Part shown: positions 35,642-43,409 of the stretch, one piece after another
How the letters are laid out: every line of letters starts with the position of its first letter
Numbering within the stretch: the first letter of the stretch is position 1
Assembly (NCBI GenBank): GCA_046331625.1
Contig: JAXLQL010000009.1
Location: forward strand, 276,613 to 340,612
Origin: JAXLQL01 sp046331625
GTDB lineage: Bacteria; Acidobacteriota; Terriglobia; Bryobacterales; Bryobacteraceae
DNA: 64,000 bases
Direction of reading: 5' to 3'
The notes under the pieces: generated by a model
What the model saw: the letters and a program-made list of their open reading frames with translations, nothing else
Told to the model about the DNA's origin: nothing
Databases searched by the model: none
Program-made: the position numbers and the translations under genes

Positions 35642-36453
35642 CCGCCGCTGCTGCGTTCGCCGAACTGCACAGGGCGGGCTGTTTCGTGATGCCGAATCCT
35701 TGGGATCGCGGCAGTGCGCGCGCGCTCGAGCAGATGGGATTCCCAGCGCTGGCGACTACGAGCGCGGGGTTCGCGTGGTCCATTGGCGAGCCCGATAACG
35801 GCGCTGGACTTGACCGTGTGCTCGCGCATCTGCGCGACATCGTGAGTGCGGTGCGTGTTCCGGTGAATGCGGATTTCGAAGGCGGCTATGCGGTGGAGCC
35901 GGAAGCGGTCGCGGCGAATGTGCGGTCCGCCGCGGCGACTGGGATCGCTGGGCTCTCCATCGAAGATTCCACCGGCGATGCGGCGGCTCCGCTGTTCGAC
36001 TTTGCGCATTCGGTGGAGCGGATCCGCGCGGCGCGGCGTGCGATTAATGCGAGCGGTACGGGCGTTGTGCTCACGGGCCGCTCGGAGGGATTCATCTGCG
36101 GGCGTCCGGATCTCGCGGAAACGATCCGCCGCTTGACGGCCTACGCGGAAGCTGGCGCCGATTGCCTCTATGCTCCGGGGGTGCGGGCGCGCGACGATGT
36201 CGCGGCCATCGTGAGAGCGGTCGCGCCGAAGCCGGTGAACCTGCTGCTGTACTCGGACTTTCTCACTGTCGCCGAAGCGGCGGAGCTCGGTGTGCGCCGC
36301 ATCAGCATCGGCGGCGCGCTGGCGCGAACGGCTTGGGCTGGATTCCTCGAAGCGGCGCGCGAGTTGGCCGGCGATGGAACGGTCACGCGCCTATCGAAGG
36401 GAGCACCCGCGGCTGAGTTGAATCGGCTCTTTCAGCGCCCGTCTCAGCGATAA
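35638..36453 (+). CDS. Isocitrate lyase/PEP mutase-family enzyme
   Basis: 271 residues, cytoplasmic. ATG 35638 overlaps the preceding stop. Family motifs are clear: FVMPNPWDRGSARALEQMGF at the start, TSAGFAWSIGEPD, the metal-binding VNADFEGGYA, and LSIEDSTG with VLTGRSEGFICGRPD. Members cleave or form carbon-carbon or carbon-phosphorus bonds on small keto acids (2-methylisocitrate lyase, oxaloacetate decarboxylase, PEP mutase). The flexible loop with a K-K-C-G-H-type signature of true isocitrate lyases is absent, so the short PEP mutase-like subgroup fits best. It is odd to find a cytoplasmic enzyme tightly coupled to three exported proteins. Its 3-prime end overlaps the convergent beta-helix gene by 10 bp. 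Confidence 0.84.
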   Translation: MTAAAAFAELHRAGCFVMPNPWDRGSARALEQMGFPALATTSAGFAWSIGEPDNGAGLDRVLAHLRDIVSAVRVPVNADFEGGYAVEPEAVAANVRSAAATGIAGLSIEDSTGDAAAPLFDFAHSVERIRAARRAINASGTGVVLTGRSEGFICGRPDLAETIRRLTAYAEAGADCLYAPGVRARDDVAAIVRAVAPKPVNLLLYSDFLTVAEAAELGVRRISIGGALARTAWAGFLEAARELAGDGTVTRLSKGAPAAELNRLFQRPSQR

Positions 36454-38384
36454 AACGGCTGCCACGTGAGCCATCGCGGACCGTACTTCGGTTCGGGCTG
36501 CCCCACCTCGATCGCTCCGAGATCCGGCGCTTTGCCCGCGAAGCCGTCATTGACGGTCGGGATCGGCACGCCGGCGTCCACCGCCGCGCTTCCGGGCTTG
36601 AGGCGGAAATTCAGATCCATCGCGTGATACACGGCGTGGCGTCCAGCCGGATTCGGCGGAGTCATTCTCTCGAAGATGTCGAAGTCGACCTCGCGGCCGT
36701 GCGCTTCCTGTCCGGTCGCGGCGCGGAATTCGGCGAGCGTGGCGAAAGATTTCCAATCGGTCTTCTCGGGTTCGTAGAGTCGTTGGCCGGGCTTGGGTCC
36801 GAGCCAACTGTACTGCGCGGTGACGCCCTTGTTAGGGCGGAATCCGTTGTAGTCAGTGCTATAGGCATCGGTCGCGTTGGCCCACGTCATCACGCCACGA
36901 TCTGGCGTGTCGCGACCCATGAAGAGATTGTTGCGGTAGTGCACGTTCGTGTAAGGATCGCGAATGACGTGCTCCCCGATGATGGTGTTGTGGAACACGA
37001 ACAGTCCGGCGGGCTTGGCGGAGAACTTGAACGCGACTCCAGTGGGAACGTGATAGAGCAAGTTGCGGTAGAAGTAGACGGGTCCGCCGAAGACAGGTTG
37101 GGAGCTGTAGCCGCCTTGCGCTGCGTTCACGCCGCGATTGCCGAAGACACGAATGTTATGCACGCCGCCGTCGGTCTCGACAAAGTCGTCATTGAGCATG
37201 TGGAAGTCATTTCCATAGATGTCTATGGATGACGCCTGGCGCTCGGGATCGGACTCAGGTGTGCCGTATGTGGAGATGCCGAGCGCATCGTGGAAGTACG
37301 CGATCGCGTTGCGCGCGATCACATGGCCCGGGCCGTACACTTTGATCGCGTAGTAGCTGGTGAGCAGATGCGAGCCGTAAGGACCCGCGCCCACCCACAG
37401 CGGTCCCGTCCAGCCGATGAGGCGGAAGCGATCGTCGCGGCCCAGGAAGAGGTTGTCGGCGATGTAGAAGTCGCTCGAGCCCGCGTATTCGGTCCACACG
37501 CCGAAGCCGACGTTCTCGAAACGGCAATTTTTGACGGCGAGCCCAACGGCGCCTGTCACTTCCTTTTGTCCGGCGAAGATCGCGACGTCGGTATTGCGGA
37601 ACGTGAGTCCATCGAAGATGTGATACTGCGAAGCCATCACGTCGAACAGGCGATGATTCCCGGCGCCGTCGAAGATCACTTCGCCATCGCCCGCGGACTT
37701 GATGGTGATCGGCTTCTCGCGCGTGCCTTTGAGCGTGAGCGACATCGAGCCGTCAAACGGCGTCATCATGGGGTCGACGTAGTTGAGCCGGTCATTCTTG
37801 TATAGGCCGACGTGGACCAGGATCGTGTCGCCCGGTTTGGCGCGGCGTTCCCAGACGACGCTCCAATCGCCGAGCCCCGCGCCGTAGTAAGCCTGCAGGA
37901 TCGACGTGAAGCTGGGTTCCAGTTTCGGACCTTGATGGTCCGGCGGGTAGACGTGCAGCGTGCGGCCCTCGGAGGAAGGCATGGGCTCGGAGCGGGTCTT
38001 GACGCGAACGGTTTGGCGCGTCTGGCCCGTAGCGCCATCCGCATCGGTGAGGTTGAAATCGCACTCGTACTCGGTGCCCGGTTGGAGATTGAGAATGCTG
38101 CCGGCGAAGCCATCGGGCACGGTGTAGTCGAGGTTTTCGCGGCGGCGGTAAATGTTCTCGCCGCCGATGCGCACGAGCGGCATCGCGTTGCGCCAGGCGG
38201 ATTCACCCGCGGCGCGGTAGCGAACCTCCACCTTCGCGTTCCGGTTGGCGTCGCCTTTGATGGACCATTCGAAGCCCAGGTTGACCAGCGTGGGATGCTC
38301 GACGACGAAGCGCCCGGCCTCGGTCGCGTTCTGTGCGCAAAGGCACGAGGCGGCGGTGAAGAAAACGATTTTTCGAATCAGCAT
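36444..38384 (-). CDS. Secreted right-handed beta-helix protein (polysaccharide lyase-like)
   Basis: 646 residues. Start ATG 38384 gives the signal peptide MLIRKIVFFTAASCLCAQ. Residues about 30-130 form an Fn3-like sandwich (VEVRYRAAGESAWRNAMPLV). The stretch about 175-560 is a parallel beta-helix with coils such as PITIKSAGDGEVIFDGAGNH, YHIFDGLTFRNTDVAIFAGQ and LAVKNCRFENVGFGVWTEYA. Such helices bind or cleave polysaccharides (pectate lyase, alginate or chondroitin lyase folds). No catalytic residues can be assigned with confidence, so lyase activity is only possible. The C-terminus (LKPGSAAVDAGVPIPTVNDG then PDLGAIEVGQ) is a common tail of these proteins. It converges with the PEP mutase-family gene. 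Confidence 0.82.
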   Translation of the reverse strand: MLIRKIVFFTAASCLCAQNATEAGRFVVEHPTLVNLGFEWSIKGDANRNAKVEVRYRAAGESAWRNAMPLVRIGGENIYRRRENLDYTVPDGFAGSILNLQPGTEYECDFNLTDADGATGQTRQTVRVKTRSEPMPSSEGRTLHVYPPDHQGPKLEPSFTSILQAYYGAGLGDWSVVWERRAKPGDTILVHVGLYKNDRLNYVDPMMTPFDGSMSLTLKGTREKPITIKSAGDGEVIFDGAGNHRLFDVMASQYHIFDGLTFRNTDVAIFAGQKEVTGAVGLAVKNCRFENVGFGVWTEYAGSSDFYIADNLFLGRDDRFRLIGWTGPLWVGAGPYGSHLLTSYYAIKVYGPGHVIARNAIAYFHDALGISTYGTPESDPERQASSIDIYGNDFHMLNDDFVETDGGVHNIRVFGNRGVNAAQGGYSSQPVFGGPVYFYRNLLYHVPTGVAFKFSAKPAGLFVFHNTIIGEHVIRDPYTNVHYRNNLFMGRDTPDRGVMTWANATDAYSTDYNGFRPNKGVTAQYSWLGPKPGQRLYEPEKTDWKSFATLAEFRAATGQEAHGREVDFDIFERMTPPNPAGRHAVYHAMDLNFRLKPGSAAVDAGVPIPTVNDGFAGKAPDLGAIEVGQPEPKYGPRWLTWQPFYR

Positions 38385-38465
38385 GGATCGGGCCGATTAT
38401 AGCTTGCCCGTCCAACCGGCCTGCTCTCCCGATGCCACTTCCTGAGGCCAAGGCTGCCTTGTCCC

Positions 38466-38842
38466 ATTCGCAGCGCCGCCGAGCAGAGCCTCATCGCCCA
38501 GTCCGCCTGCCCTCGTGGACCGCCTACGAACTCCTTCCCTCCACCCTCGGCGGCCACGCCAAGCGCCCTCATTCCTTCCATGCGGACCCTACCCTTCCGG
38601 ACCCGTGGCCCGCAACGCCGACTACCGCCTCAGTGGCTTCAACCGCGGCCATCTCGTTCCCGCCGAGCACTTCGCCTCCTCGACCGAAGCCATCGCCGCA
38701 ACGTTGTTCCACTCCAATACCGCGCCGCAACTGCCCTCGGTCAACCAACGCATCTGGCGCCGCGTTGAGAACTCCGTGCGCATCGTAGCGGCCCAGTCCG
38801 ATGCCGTCTACGTCTTCACTGGGCCGATCATCGCCGGCGCGC
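38466..38842 (+). pseudogene. Broken copy 1 of the non-specific endonuclease
   Basis: Nearly identical to the intact gene at 39317-40060 over its middle part, including LSGFNRGHLVPAEHFASSTE and NTAPQLPSVNQRIWRRVENS. The 5-prime end is spoiled: signal-peptide bases (GCAGAGCCTCATCGCCCAG) are joined directly to TCCGCCTGCCCTCGTGGACC, removing about 30 codons. At the 3-prime end the match stops at about 38842 after TGPIIAGAP, where unrelated-looking but ultimately homologous tail sequence begins. Therefore it cannot make a complete nuclease. The copy is recent, since third-codon positions still largely agree with the intact gene. Confidence 0.75.
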
Positions 38843-38910
38843 CAGCAACCCTGACTACCGCCTCAGCGGATTCGGCCGCAGCCGCCTCGTTCCGGAAGCC
38901 GTGTCGCAAC
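38843..38910 (+). pseudogene. Diverged nuclease fragment with ruined active site (tail of unit 1)
   Basis: The bases 38845-38910 translate as NPDYRLSGFGRSRLVPEAVS, an older relative of the active-site segment NADYRLSGFNRGHLVPAED of the intact gene. The catalytic N/D-R-G-H is now G-R-S-R, so the histidine is lost. A second copy of this fragment, with one base deleted, lies at about 39192-39256. It ends just before a palindromic element in both places. Confidence 0.6.
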
Positions 38911-38916
38911 CGTCAA

Positions 38917-38935
38917 GAAATGTTTTAAACATTTC
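38917..38935. repeat. 19-bp palindrome, copy A
   Basis: GAAATGTTT-T-AAACATTTC is a perfect inverted repeat with 9-bp arms and a one-base centre, AT-rich inside a GC-rich region, followed by CTAAAGAAATGTC which repeats the left arm. The same element is at 39262-39280, exactly 345 bp away. Confidence 0.8.
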
Positions 38936-38944
38936 CTAAAGAAA

Positions 38945-39289
38945 TGTCACAGCCCCGCCGATCTATGCAATGTGACGCCGCTCGCTAGTCTCCTCCTTCT
39001 CGCCGCCGCGCAGAGCCTCCTCGCTCAGCCCTCCCGCTTCGGGGTACCCACTTGCCAGTCGCCTTCCTCGGAGTTCGCCGGCCACCACTACTTCGTCCTC
39101 TGCCATGATTCCGCTGTCCGCCTGCCCTCGGCGGCCACGCCGGCGCCCTCATTCCTTCCACGCGGACCTGCCCTTTCCGGCCCCGTAGCCGCAACCCTGA
39201 CTACGCCTCAGCGGATTCGGCCGCAGCCGCCTCGTTCCGGAAGCCGTGTCGCAACCGTCGAGAAATGTTTTAAACATTTCCTAAAGAAA
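38945..39289 (+). repeat. 345-bp duplicated unit: second broken nuclease copy
   Basis: This unit repeats the 5-prime part of the intact gene that follows it: signal peptide (from GTG 38972, TPLASLLLLAAAQSLLAQ), then PSRFGVPTCQSPSSEFAGHH and YFVLCHDSAVRLPS. After CCCTCG a 34-bp piece is missing; the intact copy has CCCTCG at both ends of that piece, so slippage between short direct repeats explains the loss. The unit closes with the diverged active-site fragment and the second palindrome. Because 345 is a multiple of three, the frame reads through into the intact gene, giving a 362-residue fusion frame from 38972. Confidence 0.75.
39262..39280. repeat. 19-bp palindrome, copy B
   Basis: Identical in sequence to the palindrome at 38917-38935, including the CTAAAGAAATGTC that follows. 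It marks the end of the 345-bp unit and lies 37 bp before the start codon of the intact nuclease. Confidence 0.8.
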
Positions 39290-39316
39290 TGTCGCGACCC
39301 CGCCGATCTGTGCCAT

Positions 39317-40060
39317 GTGACGCCACTCGCTGCTCTCCTCCTTCTCGCCGCCGCGCAGAGCCTCCTCGCCCAGCCCTCCCGCTTCGGGCTCCCCACTTGC
39401 CAGTCGCCTTCCTCGGAGTTCGCCGGCCACCACTACTTCGTCCTCTGCCATGATTCCGCTGTCCGCCTGCCCTCGTGGACCGCCTACGAATTCCTTCCCT
39501 CCACCCTCGGCGGCCACGCCAAGCGCCCTCATTCCTTCCACGCGGACCCTACCCTTTCCGGACCCGTAGCCCGCAACGCCGACTACCGCCTCAGTGGCTT
39601 CAACCGCGGCCATCTCGTCCCCGCCGAGGACTTCGCGTTCTCGAGCGAAGCCATCGCCGCGACGTTCGTCCTCTCCAATACCGCGCCGCAACTGCCCTCG
39701 GTCAACCAACGCATCTGGCGCCGCCTCGAGAACTCCGTGCGCATCGTAGCGGCCCAGTCCGATGCAGTCTACGTCTTCACTGGGCCGATCATCGCCGGCA
39801 CTCCCACCGAATTCGCCGGCGAAGTCGCCGTCCCCACCCACTTCTTCAAGGTTTGGCTTGCCATTCAAGGCCAACAAAAGCGAATGTACGCCGCCATCGT
39901 CCCGAACGCGGAAGTCTCCGCTCAGTCGCTCGACGACTTCGCCACTTCCGTGGACGAGGTCGAACGGCTCACCGGCCTCGACTTCTTCTCGGAACTCAGC
40001 CAGGATGAGCAACAAACCCTCGAAGCCGCGGCCGCGCACCTTCCTTCCCGCTCCCGCTGA
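39317..40060 (+). CDS. DNA/RNA non-specific endonuclease, secreted
   Basis: 247 residues from GTG 39317 (signal peptide TPLAALLLLAAAQSLLAQ); a fused 362-residue form could start at GTG 38972. The nuclease fold of the NUC1/Serratia family is recognised by RNADYRLSGFNRGHLVPAED, with the general-base His99. The family usually has D-R-G-H; here it is N-R-G-H. Downstream is NTAPQLPSVNQRIWRRLENS, holding the metal-binding Asn and the following Glu, then YVFTGPIIAG and the closing strand FFKVWLAIQGQQKRMYAAIV. The enzyme would cut single- and double-stranded nucleic acid outside the cytoplasm, for nutrition, DNA release or competition. Cys28 and Cys44 may pair. It is the only apparently complete member of the array. 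Confidence 0.82.
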   Translation: MTPLAALLLLAAAQSLLAQPSRFGLPTCQSPSSEFAGHHYFVLCHDSAVRLPSWTAYEFLPSTLGGHAKRPHSFHADPTLSGPVARNADYRLSGFNRGHLVPAEDFAFSSEAIAATFVLSNTAPQLPSVNQRIWRRLENSVRIVAAQSDAVYVFTGPIIAGTPTEFAGEVAVPTHFFKVWLAIQGQQKRMYAAIVPNAEVSAQSLDDFATSVDEVERLTGLDFFSELSQDEQQTLEAAAAHLPSRSR

Positions 40061-40170
40061 TTGGCTGCTGCACGATCACGTGTATTGAAAATTTCTCAAC
40101 TCCAACGCCTGCATTCACTTGCCGGAATCGATTTTGTCAGGCATTCGGCCCCCCGCGGTATCCCTGGACC

Positions 40171-40857
40171 ATGACTACCGGTCTCAAAACCGAAACCAAT
40201 CGTGCCAACGCTCAGCACTCCACCGGTCCTCGCACCGAACAGGGCAAAGCGGTCTCGTCGAAGAACGCCGTCACCCACGGGCTCTTCTCAGCCACGTTCG
40301 CCGTCGCCCCCGAAGACCGCGAAGAGTTCGACATCTTCCTCGAACTCCAGCGCGGCGAACTTCGCCCCCATGGCATCAACGAGGAACTCGTCTTTGCCAA
40401 CCTCGTCCAGGCCGCGTGGAAGACAGAGACGTGCCGCCGAATGGAAGCGAACGCGCTCCTCGAACAAAACGAAGCCAACCTGGCCGGCACAGGGCGGGAT
40501 GGCCACGAGTCAGAGACGCACGTGTTGTCCCAGCTCCGTTGTGCCGCCGAGAGAATAGACAAGTACTCCCGCTACTCTGCCCGCTTCGAGCGCGCATACT
40601 ATCGTGCCCTCGCCGAACTCCGCCGACTTCAAACCGAGCGCGGTCTCCGTGATGCCGCTGCCGCGCAACCCTCGGAAAATCGGCCTCCGGTGGCTGACAT
40701 CGGTACGCTGCGAAAACAAACCCAACCGCTACCTGACCTCCAGAACGAAGCCTTCTGCCGCCGCCTTGACGCCGAGTCGCGCTGGACCATGGCCAAGCTC
40801 CGCGCCCTCAAAGCTGGCATTCCCATCACCGATTCCGGACTTGCGAAAGCCGCCTGA
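40171..40857 (+). CDS. Conserved acidobacterial-type protein of unknown function (STGPRT motif)
   Basis: 228 residues, cytoplasmic, highly charged. The N-terminus has NRANAQHSTGPRTEQGKAVS then SKNAVTHGLFS, a motif of a small-protein family that I recall as multicopy in acidobacterial and planctomycete genomes and without known function. The centre is helical (EREEFDIFLE-like and LVQAAWKTETCRRMEANALL), and RYSARFERAYYRALAELRRL resembles a coiled coil. The C-terminus is low in structure. It lies 110 bp after the nuclease array; that gap holds nothing recognisable. The frequent multicopy nature hints at association with mobile or repeat sequences, but no transposase is present here. Confidence 0.7.
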   Translation: MTTGLKTETNRANAQHSTGPRTEQGKAVSSKNAVTHGLFSATFAVAPEDREEFDIFLELQRGELRPHGINEELVFANLVQAAWKTETCRRMEANALLEQNEANLAGTGRDGHESETHVLSQLRCAAERIDKYSRYSARFERAYYRALAELRRLQTERGLRDAAAAQPSENRPPVADIGTLRKQTQPLPDLQNEAFCRRLDAESRWTMAKLRALKAGIPITDSGLAKAA

Positions 40858-40876
40858 GGCTGGCGGAAGTGGCTGC

Positions 40877-41956
40877 TCACTTGCCGCGGAACAGCATGAT
40901 CAAGTCGACGATCAAGATCACCACCACGATGAACTCGAGCAGGAAGGCGCGCGAGTGGTGGAACTGGTCGACGAGGAACGAATAGAGCTCGCCAGCGGTG
41001 TGAAGCTTGGAATCGACGAGCTTGCGGTAGTCGGGTACGCCGACGCGCGCGGCCGCCAGCCGGTAGAGGCGCGCGAAGAACATATCGCTCAGGAACTTGA
41101 TCGAGTTGTCGACGCGCTCGGTCAGCTCGCGCACGTCAAGCGCGATGCGATTGATCCGTTCGGCTTCGCGGATCAAGCCCCATCGCGAGAACCATCTCCG
41201 GCGGCGCTCCACCAGTTTGTAGCCGTCAGCCAGCACGCGTGTGAGCACTTCGTCATAGTGGCGGAAATCGAGCAACTGCGTGTTCGCATACTGCAGCAGT
41301 TGGATGGTGGGTGCGGCGCCTTCAGGCGTGTCGTAGACGAAGGCCGCGGCCCAACCGGCCACCACGAGGTCATTGGGAAAGTAAGAAAGCCGCGATTGCA
41401 GCACTTCCTCTTGCTCGGGCCACGAGAGTTCGGTGGATTCACCGCGGACGATTTGCGCGATCTTGGGACCGTGTTCGCTGATGAGGGTCGCGGCCGGAAC
41501 TCCTTCTTGCGGGTTCACCTGAATGATGGCGTAGTCTTCGGTGAGCCAAGTCTCATAGGGCTTGACGAACGCGGCGCGGTACTTCGCGGCGCTCGCTTTG
41601 ACGCGCCCAATGACTTGGCGCTCCACCTCGGGCGAGGCGACCCATCGGTTCGACAACTGGACCAACCAATGCCAGTCGAACGCGAACGGAAGCTCGAGTT
41701 CGAGGCTGATCACGCCGTATTCGAAGTAGTTCAGGCGGGCGTGGAGCTTTTCGCCCGACTCGAGGGTTACGGCTTCGATCGGTTCCACCACGGGCGGCCG
41801 CTCGAACCGCACGTATTCCGGAGCCAATGTTCGAAACGTAGGGTTCCGCTGTTGTTCCGGAGAGCCCACGAGCTTCCTCAACTCGCCGAGGTCGATTTCC
41901 TCTGCGACATCGTAGAGGTAGAGGAGGCGGAACGATCCGGATACTTTCGACAACAA
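40877..41956 (-). CDS. RMD1/DUF155-like membrane-anchored protein
   Basis: 359 residues. The best start is TTG 41956 (or TTG 41953), since an in-frame stop lies a few codons upstream and there is no ATG near. Core features match the RMD1/Sif2 (DUF155) family: YFEYGVISLELELPFAFDWH (strand after the N-terminal sheet), LVVAGWAAAFVYD, LLQYANTQLLDFRHYDEVLT and a long helical region (ERINRIALDVRELTERVDNS). The protein ends in a membrane helix (AFLLEFIVVVILIVDLIMLF) and RGK. The fungal members act in meiosis or at mitochondria; the bacterial role is unknown. It lies 7 bp after an APC permease on the same strand, so it is probably the last gene of that operon. Confidence 0.76.
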   Translation of the reverse strand: MLSKVSGSFRLLYLYDVAEEIDLGELRKLVGSPEQQRNPTFRTLAPEYVRFERPPVVEPIEAVTLESGEKLHARLNYFEYGVISLELELPFAFDWHWLVQLSNRWVASPEVERQVIGRVKASAAKYRAAFVKPYETWLTEDYAIIQVNPQEGVPAATLISEHGPKIAQIVRGESTELSWPEQEEVLQSRLSYFPNDLVVAGWAAAFVYDTPEGAAPTIQLLQYANTQLLDFRHYDEVLTRVLADGYKLVERRRRWFSRWGLIREAERINRIALDVRELTERVDNSIKFLSDMFFARLYRLAAARVGVPDYRKLVDSKLHTAGELYSFLVDQFHHSRAFLLEFIVVVILIVDLIMLFRGK

Positions 41957-41963
41957 GGTTCTG

Positions 41964-43409
41964 CTACGAGTTTACGCGGCTGTGATGCCGGCTATAGCCG
42001 AAGTAGATGGCCAGCCCGATGAAGAGCCAGACGAAGAGCCGGGTCCAATTTTCCCAGCCGAGTCCGAGCATCAGCGCGAGGTTCACCAGCGCGCTCAGCA
42101 CCGGGATGACGGGCACCAGCGGAGTACGGAACGGTCGCGGTAGATCGGGATGGGTCTTGCGCATGATGATGATGCCGATGCTGACCAGCACGAAGGCGAA
42201 GAGAGTGCCAATGCTGGTCATTTCGCCCACCACTTTGTCCGGCAGGAAGGCGGCGAACGCGCCCACGCCCAAGGCCAATACGATGTTGGACCGATATGGC
42301 GTGCGATAGCGCGGGTGGAGCTGGCAGAAGAGCGGCCACAGCAGCCCGTCTCGCGACATCGAAAAGAACACGCGCGACTGGCCGAGCAGCATCACCAGGA
42401 TCACCGAGGTGAGCCCCATCAAGCTGCCGACCTTCATGATCAGTCCGAGCCAGGGGTACGGCATGCGGTCCACCGCGACTGCGAGAGGCGCGCTCACGGC
42501 GAGGTCTTTGTAGTTGACCACTCCGGTGAGGACGCGCGCGTAGAGGATGTAAAGGATGGTGCAAACCACGAGTGAGCCGATGATGCCGATCGGCATGTCC
42601 CGCTTGGGATTCTTGGCTTCCTGCGCGGCGGTGGATACGGCGTCGAATCCGATGTAGGCGAAGAAGATCATTCCCGCTCCGCGCAGGATGCCTTCCCATC
42701 CGAACTTGGCGCCGCCTTCGTTGGGAGGAATGAACGGCTGGAAGTTGGCGTGGTTGATGAATTGCCATCCGAGAAGAATGAACACCACAACGACGGTTAC
42801 CTTGATGGCCACCACGATCGAGTTGGCTCGCGCCGACTCCTGAATCCCGACGATGAGCAGCCAGGAGATGAGGCCAACGATGAGCAGCGCGGGGAGATTG
42901 ATCAGACCCGTGACCGTCGTTCCATTTGGAAGAGTAACGCTTTGTAGCGGCGAGGCGATGAGCGCGGCAGGTAGCTCGATTCCTATGGAGTGCAGAATCG
43001 AGACCAGCGTGGATGACCATCCTATGGCGACAGTAGCGGCGCCCACGGCGTATTCGAGCACGAGGTCCCAGCCGATGATCCACGCGAACAGTTCGCCGAT
43101 GGTGGCGTACGAGTAGGTGTACGCGCTACCGGCGATGGGGATCATGGACGCGAACTCGCTGTAGCAGAACCCGGCCAGCGCGCATCCGAAGGCGGCGAAG
43201 ATGAACGAGATCACGATCGCGGGCCCGGCGTGTTCAGCGGCGGCGCGGCCAGTGAGCGTGAAGATGCCGGCGCCAATGATCGCGCCGATTCCGAGCGCAA
43301 CCAGACTCGGCGCCGACAGCGTGCGGGCCAGGGTGGTCTTCTCGCCGACGCCCTCGGCTTCATGCAGGATGCGCGTCAGGTCTTTCTTCGCGAACGGTGA
43401 GCTCGCCAC
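41964..43409 (-). CDS. Amino-acid permease, cationic-type APC family
   Basis: 481 residues with about 12 membrane helices. Start GTG 43409 directly follows the stop of the previous gene and has GGAGG five bases upstream. The first helix has the APC signature GIGAIIGAGIFTLTGRAA, followed by AGFCYSEFASMIPIAGSAYT and GAGMIFFAYIGFDAVSTAAQ with EAKNPKRDMPIGI. These match cationic amino-acid transporter-like (CAT/YfnA) members, importing or exchanging basic or small amino acids at the inner membrane. It sits in a run with another permease, thiE and a peptidase, consistent with uptake of peptide breakdown products. Confidence 0.88.
   Translation of the reverse strand: MASSPFAKKDLTRILHEAEGVGEKTTLARTLSAPSLVALGIGAIIGAGIFTLTGRAAAEHAGPAIVISFIFAAFGCALAGFCYSEFASMIPIAGSAYTYSYATIGELFAWIIGWDLVLEYAVGAATVAIGWSSTLVSILHSIGIELPAALIASPLQSVTLPNGTTVTGLINLPALLIVGLISWLLIVGIQESARANSIVVAIKVTVVVVFILLGWQFINHANFQPFIPPNEGGAKFGWEGILRGAGMIFFAYIGFDAVSTAAQEAKNPKRDMPIGIIGSLVVCTILYILYARVLTGVVNYKDLAVSAPLAVAVDRMPYPWLGLIMKVGSLMGLTSVILVMLLGQSRVFFSMSRDGLLWPLFCQLHPRYRTPYRSNIVLALGVGAFAAFLPDKVVGEMTSIGTLFAFVLVSIGIIIMRKTHPDLPRPFRTPLVPVIPVLSALVNLALMLGLGWENWTRLFVWLFIGLAIYFGYSRHHSRVNS

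Noticed and set aside
38917..39280. CRISPR-like repeat pair
   Set aside because: Only two copies, 345 bp apart, explained by a duplicated nuclease unit; no spacers.
38385..40060. Insertion sequence
   Set aside because: The repeats carry nuclease gene parts only; no transposase, no terminal inverted repeats of an element and no target-site duplication.
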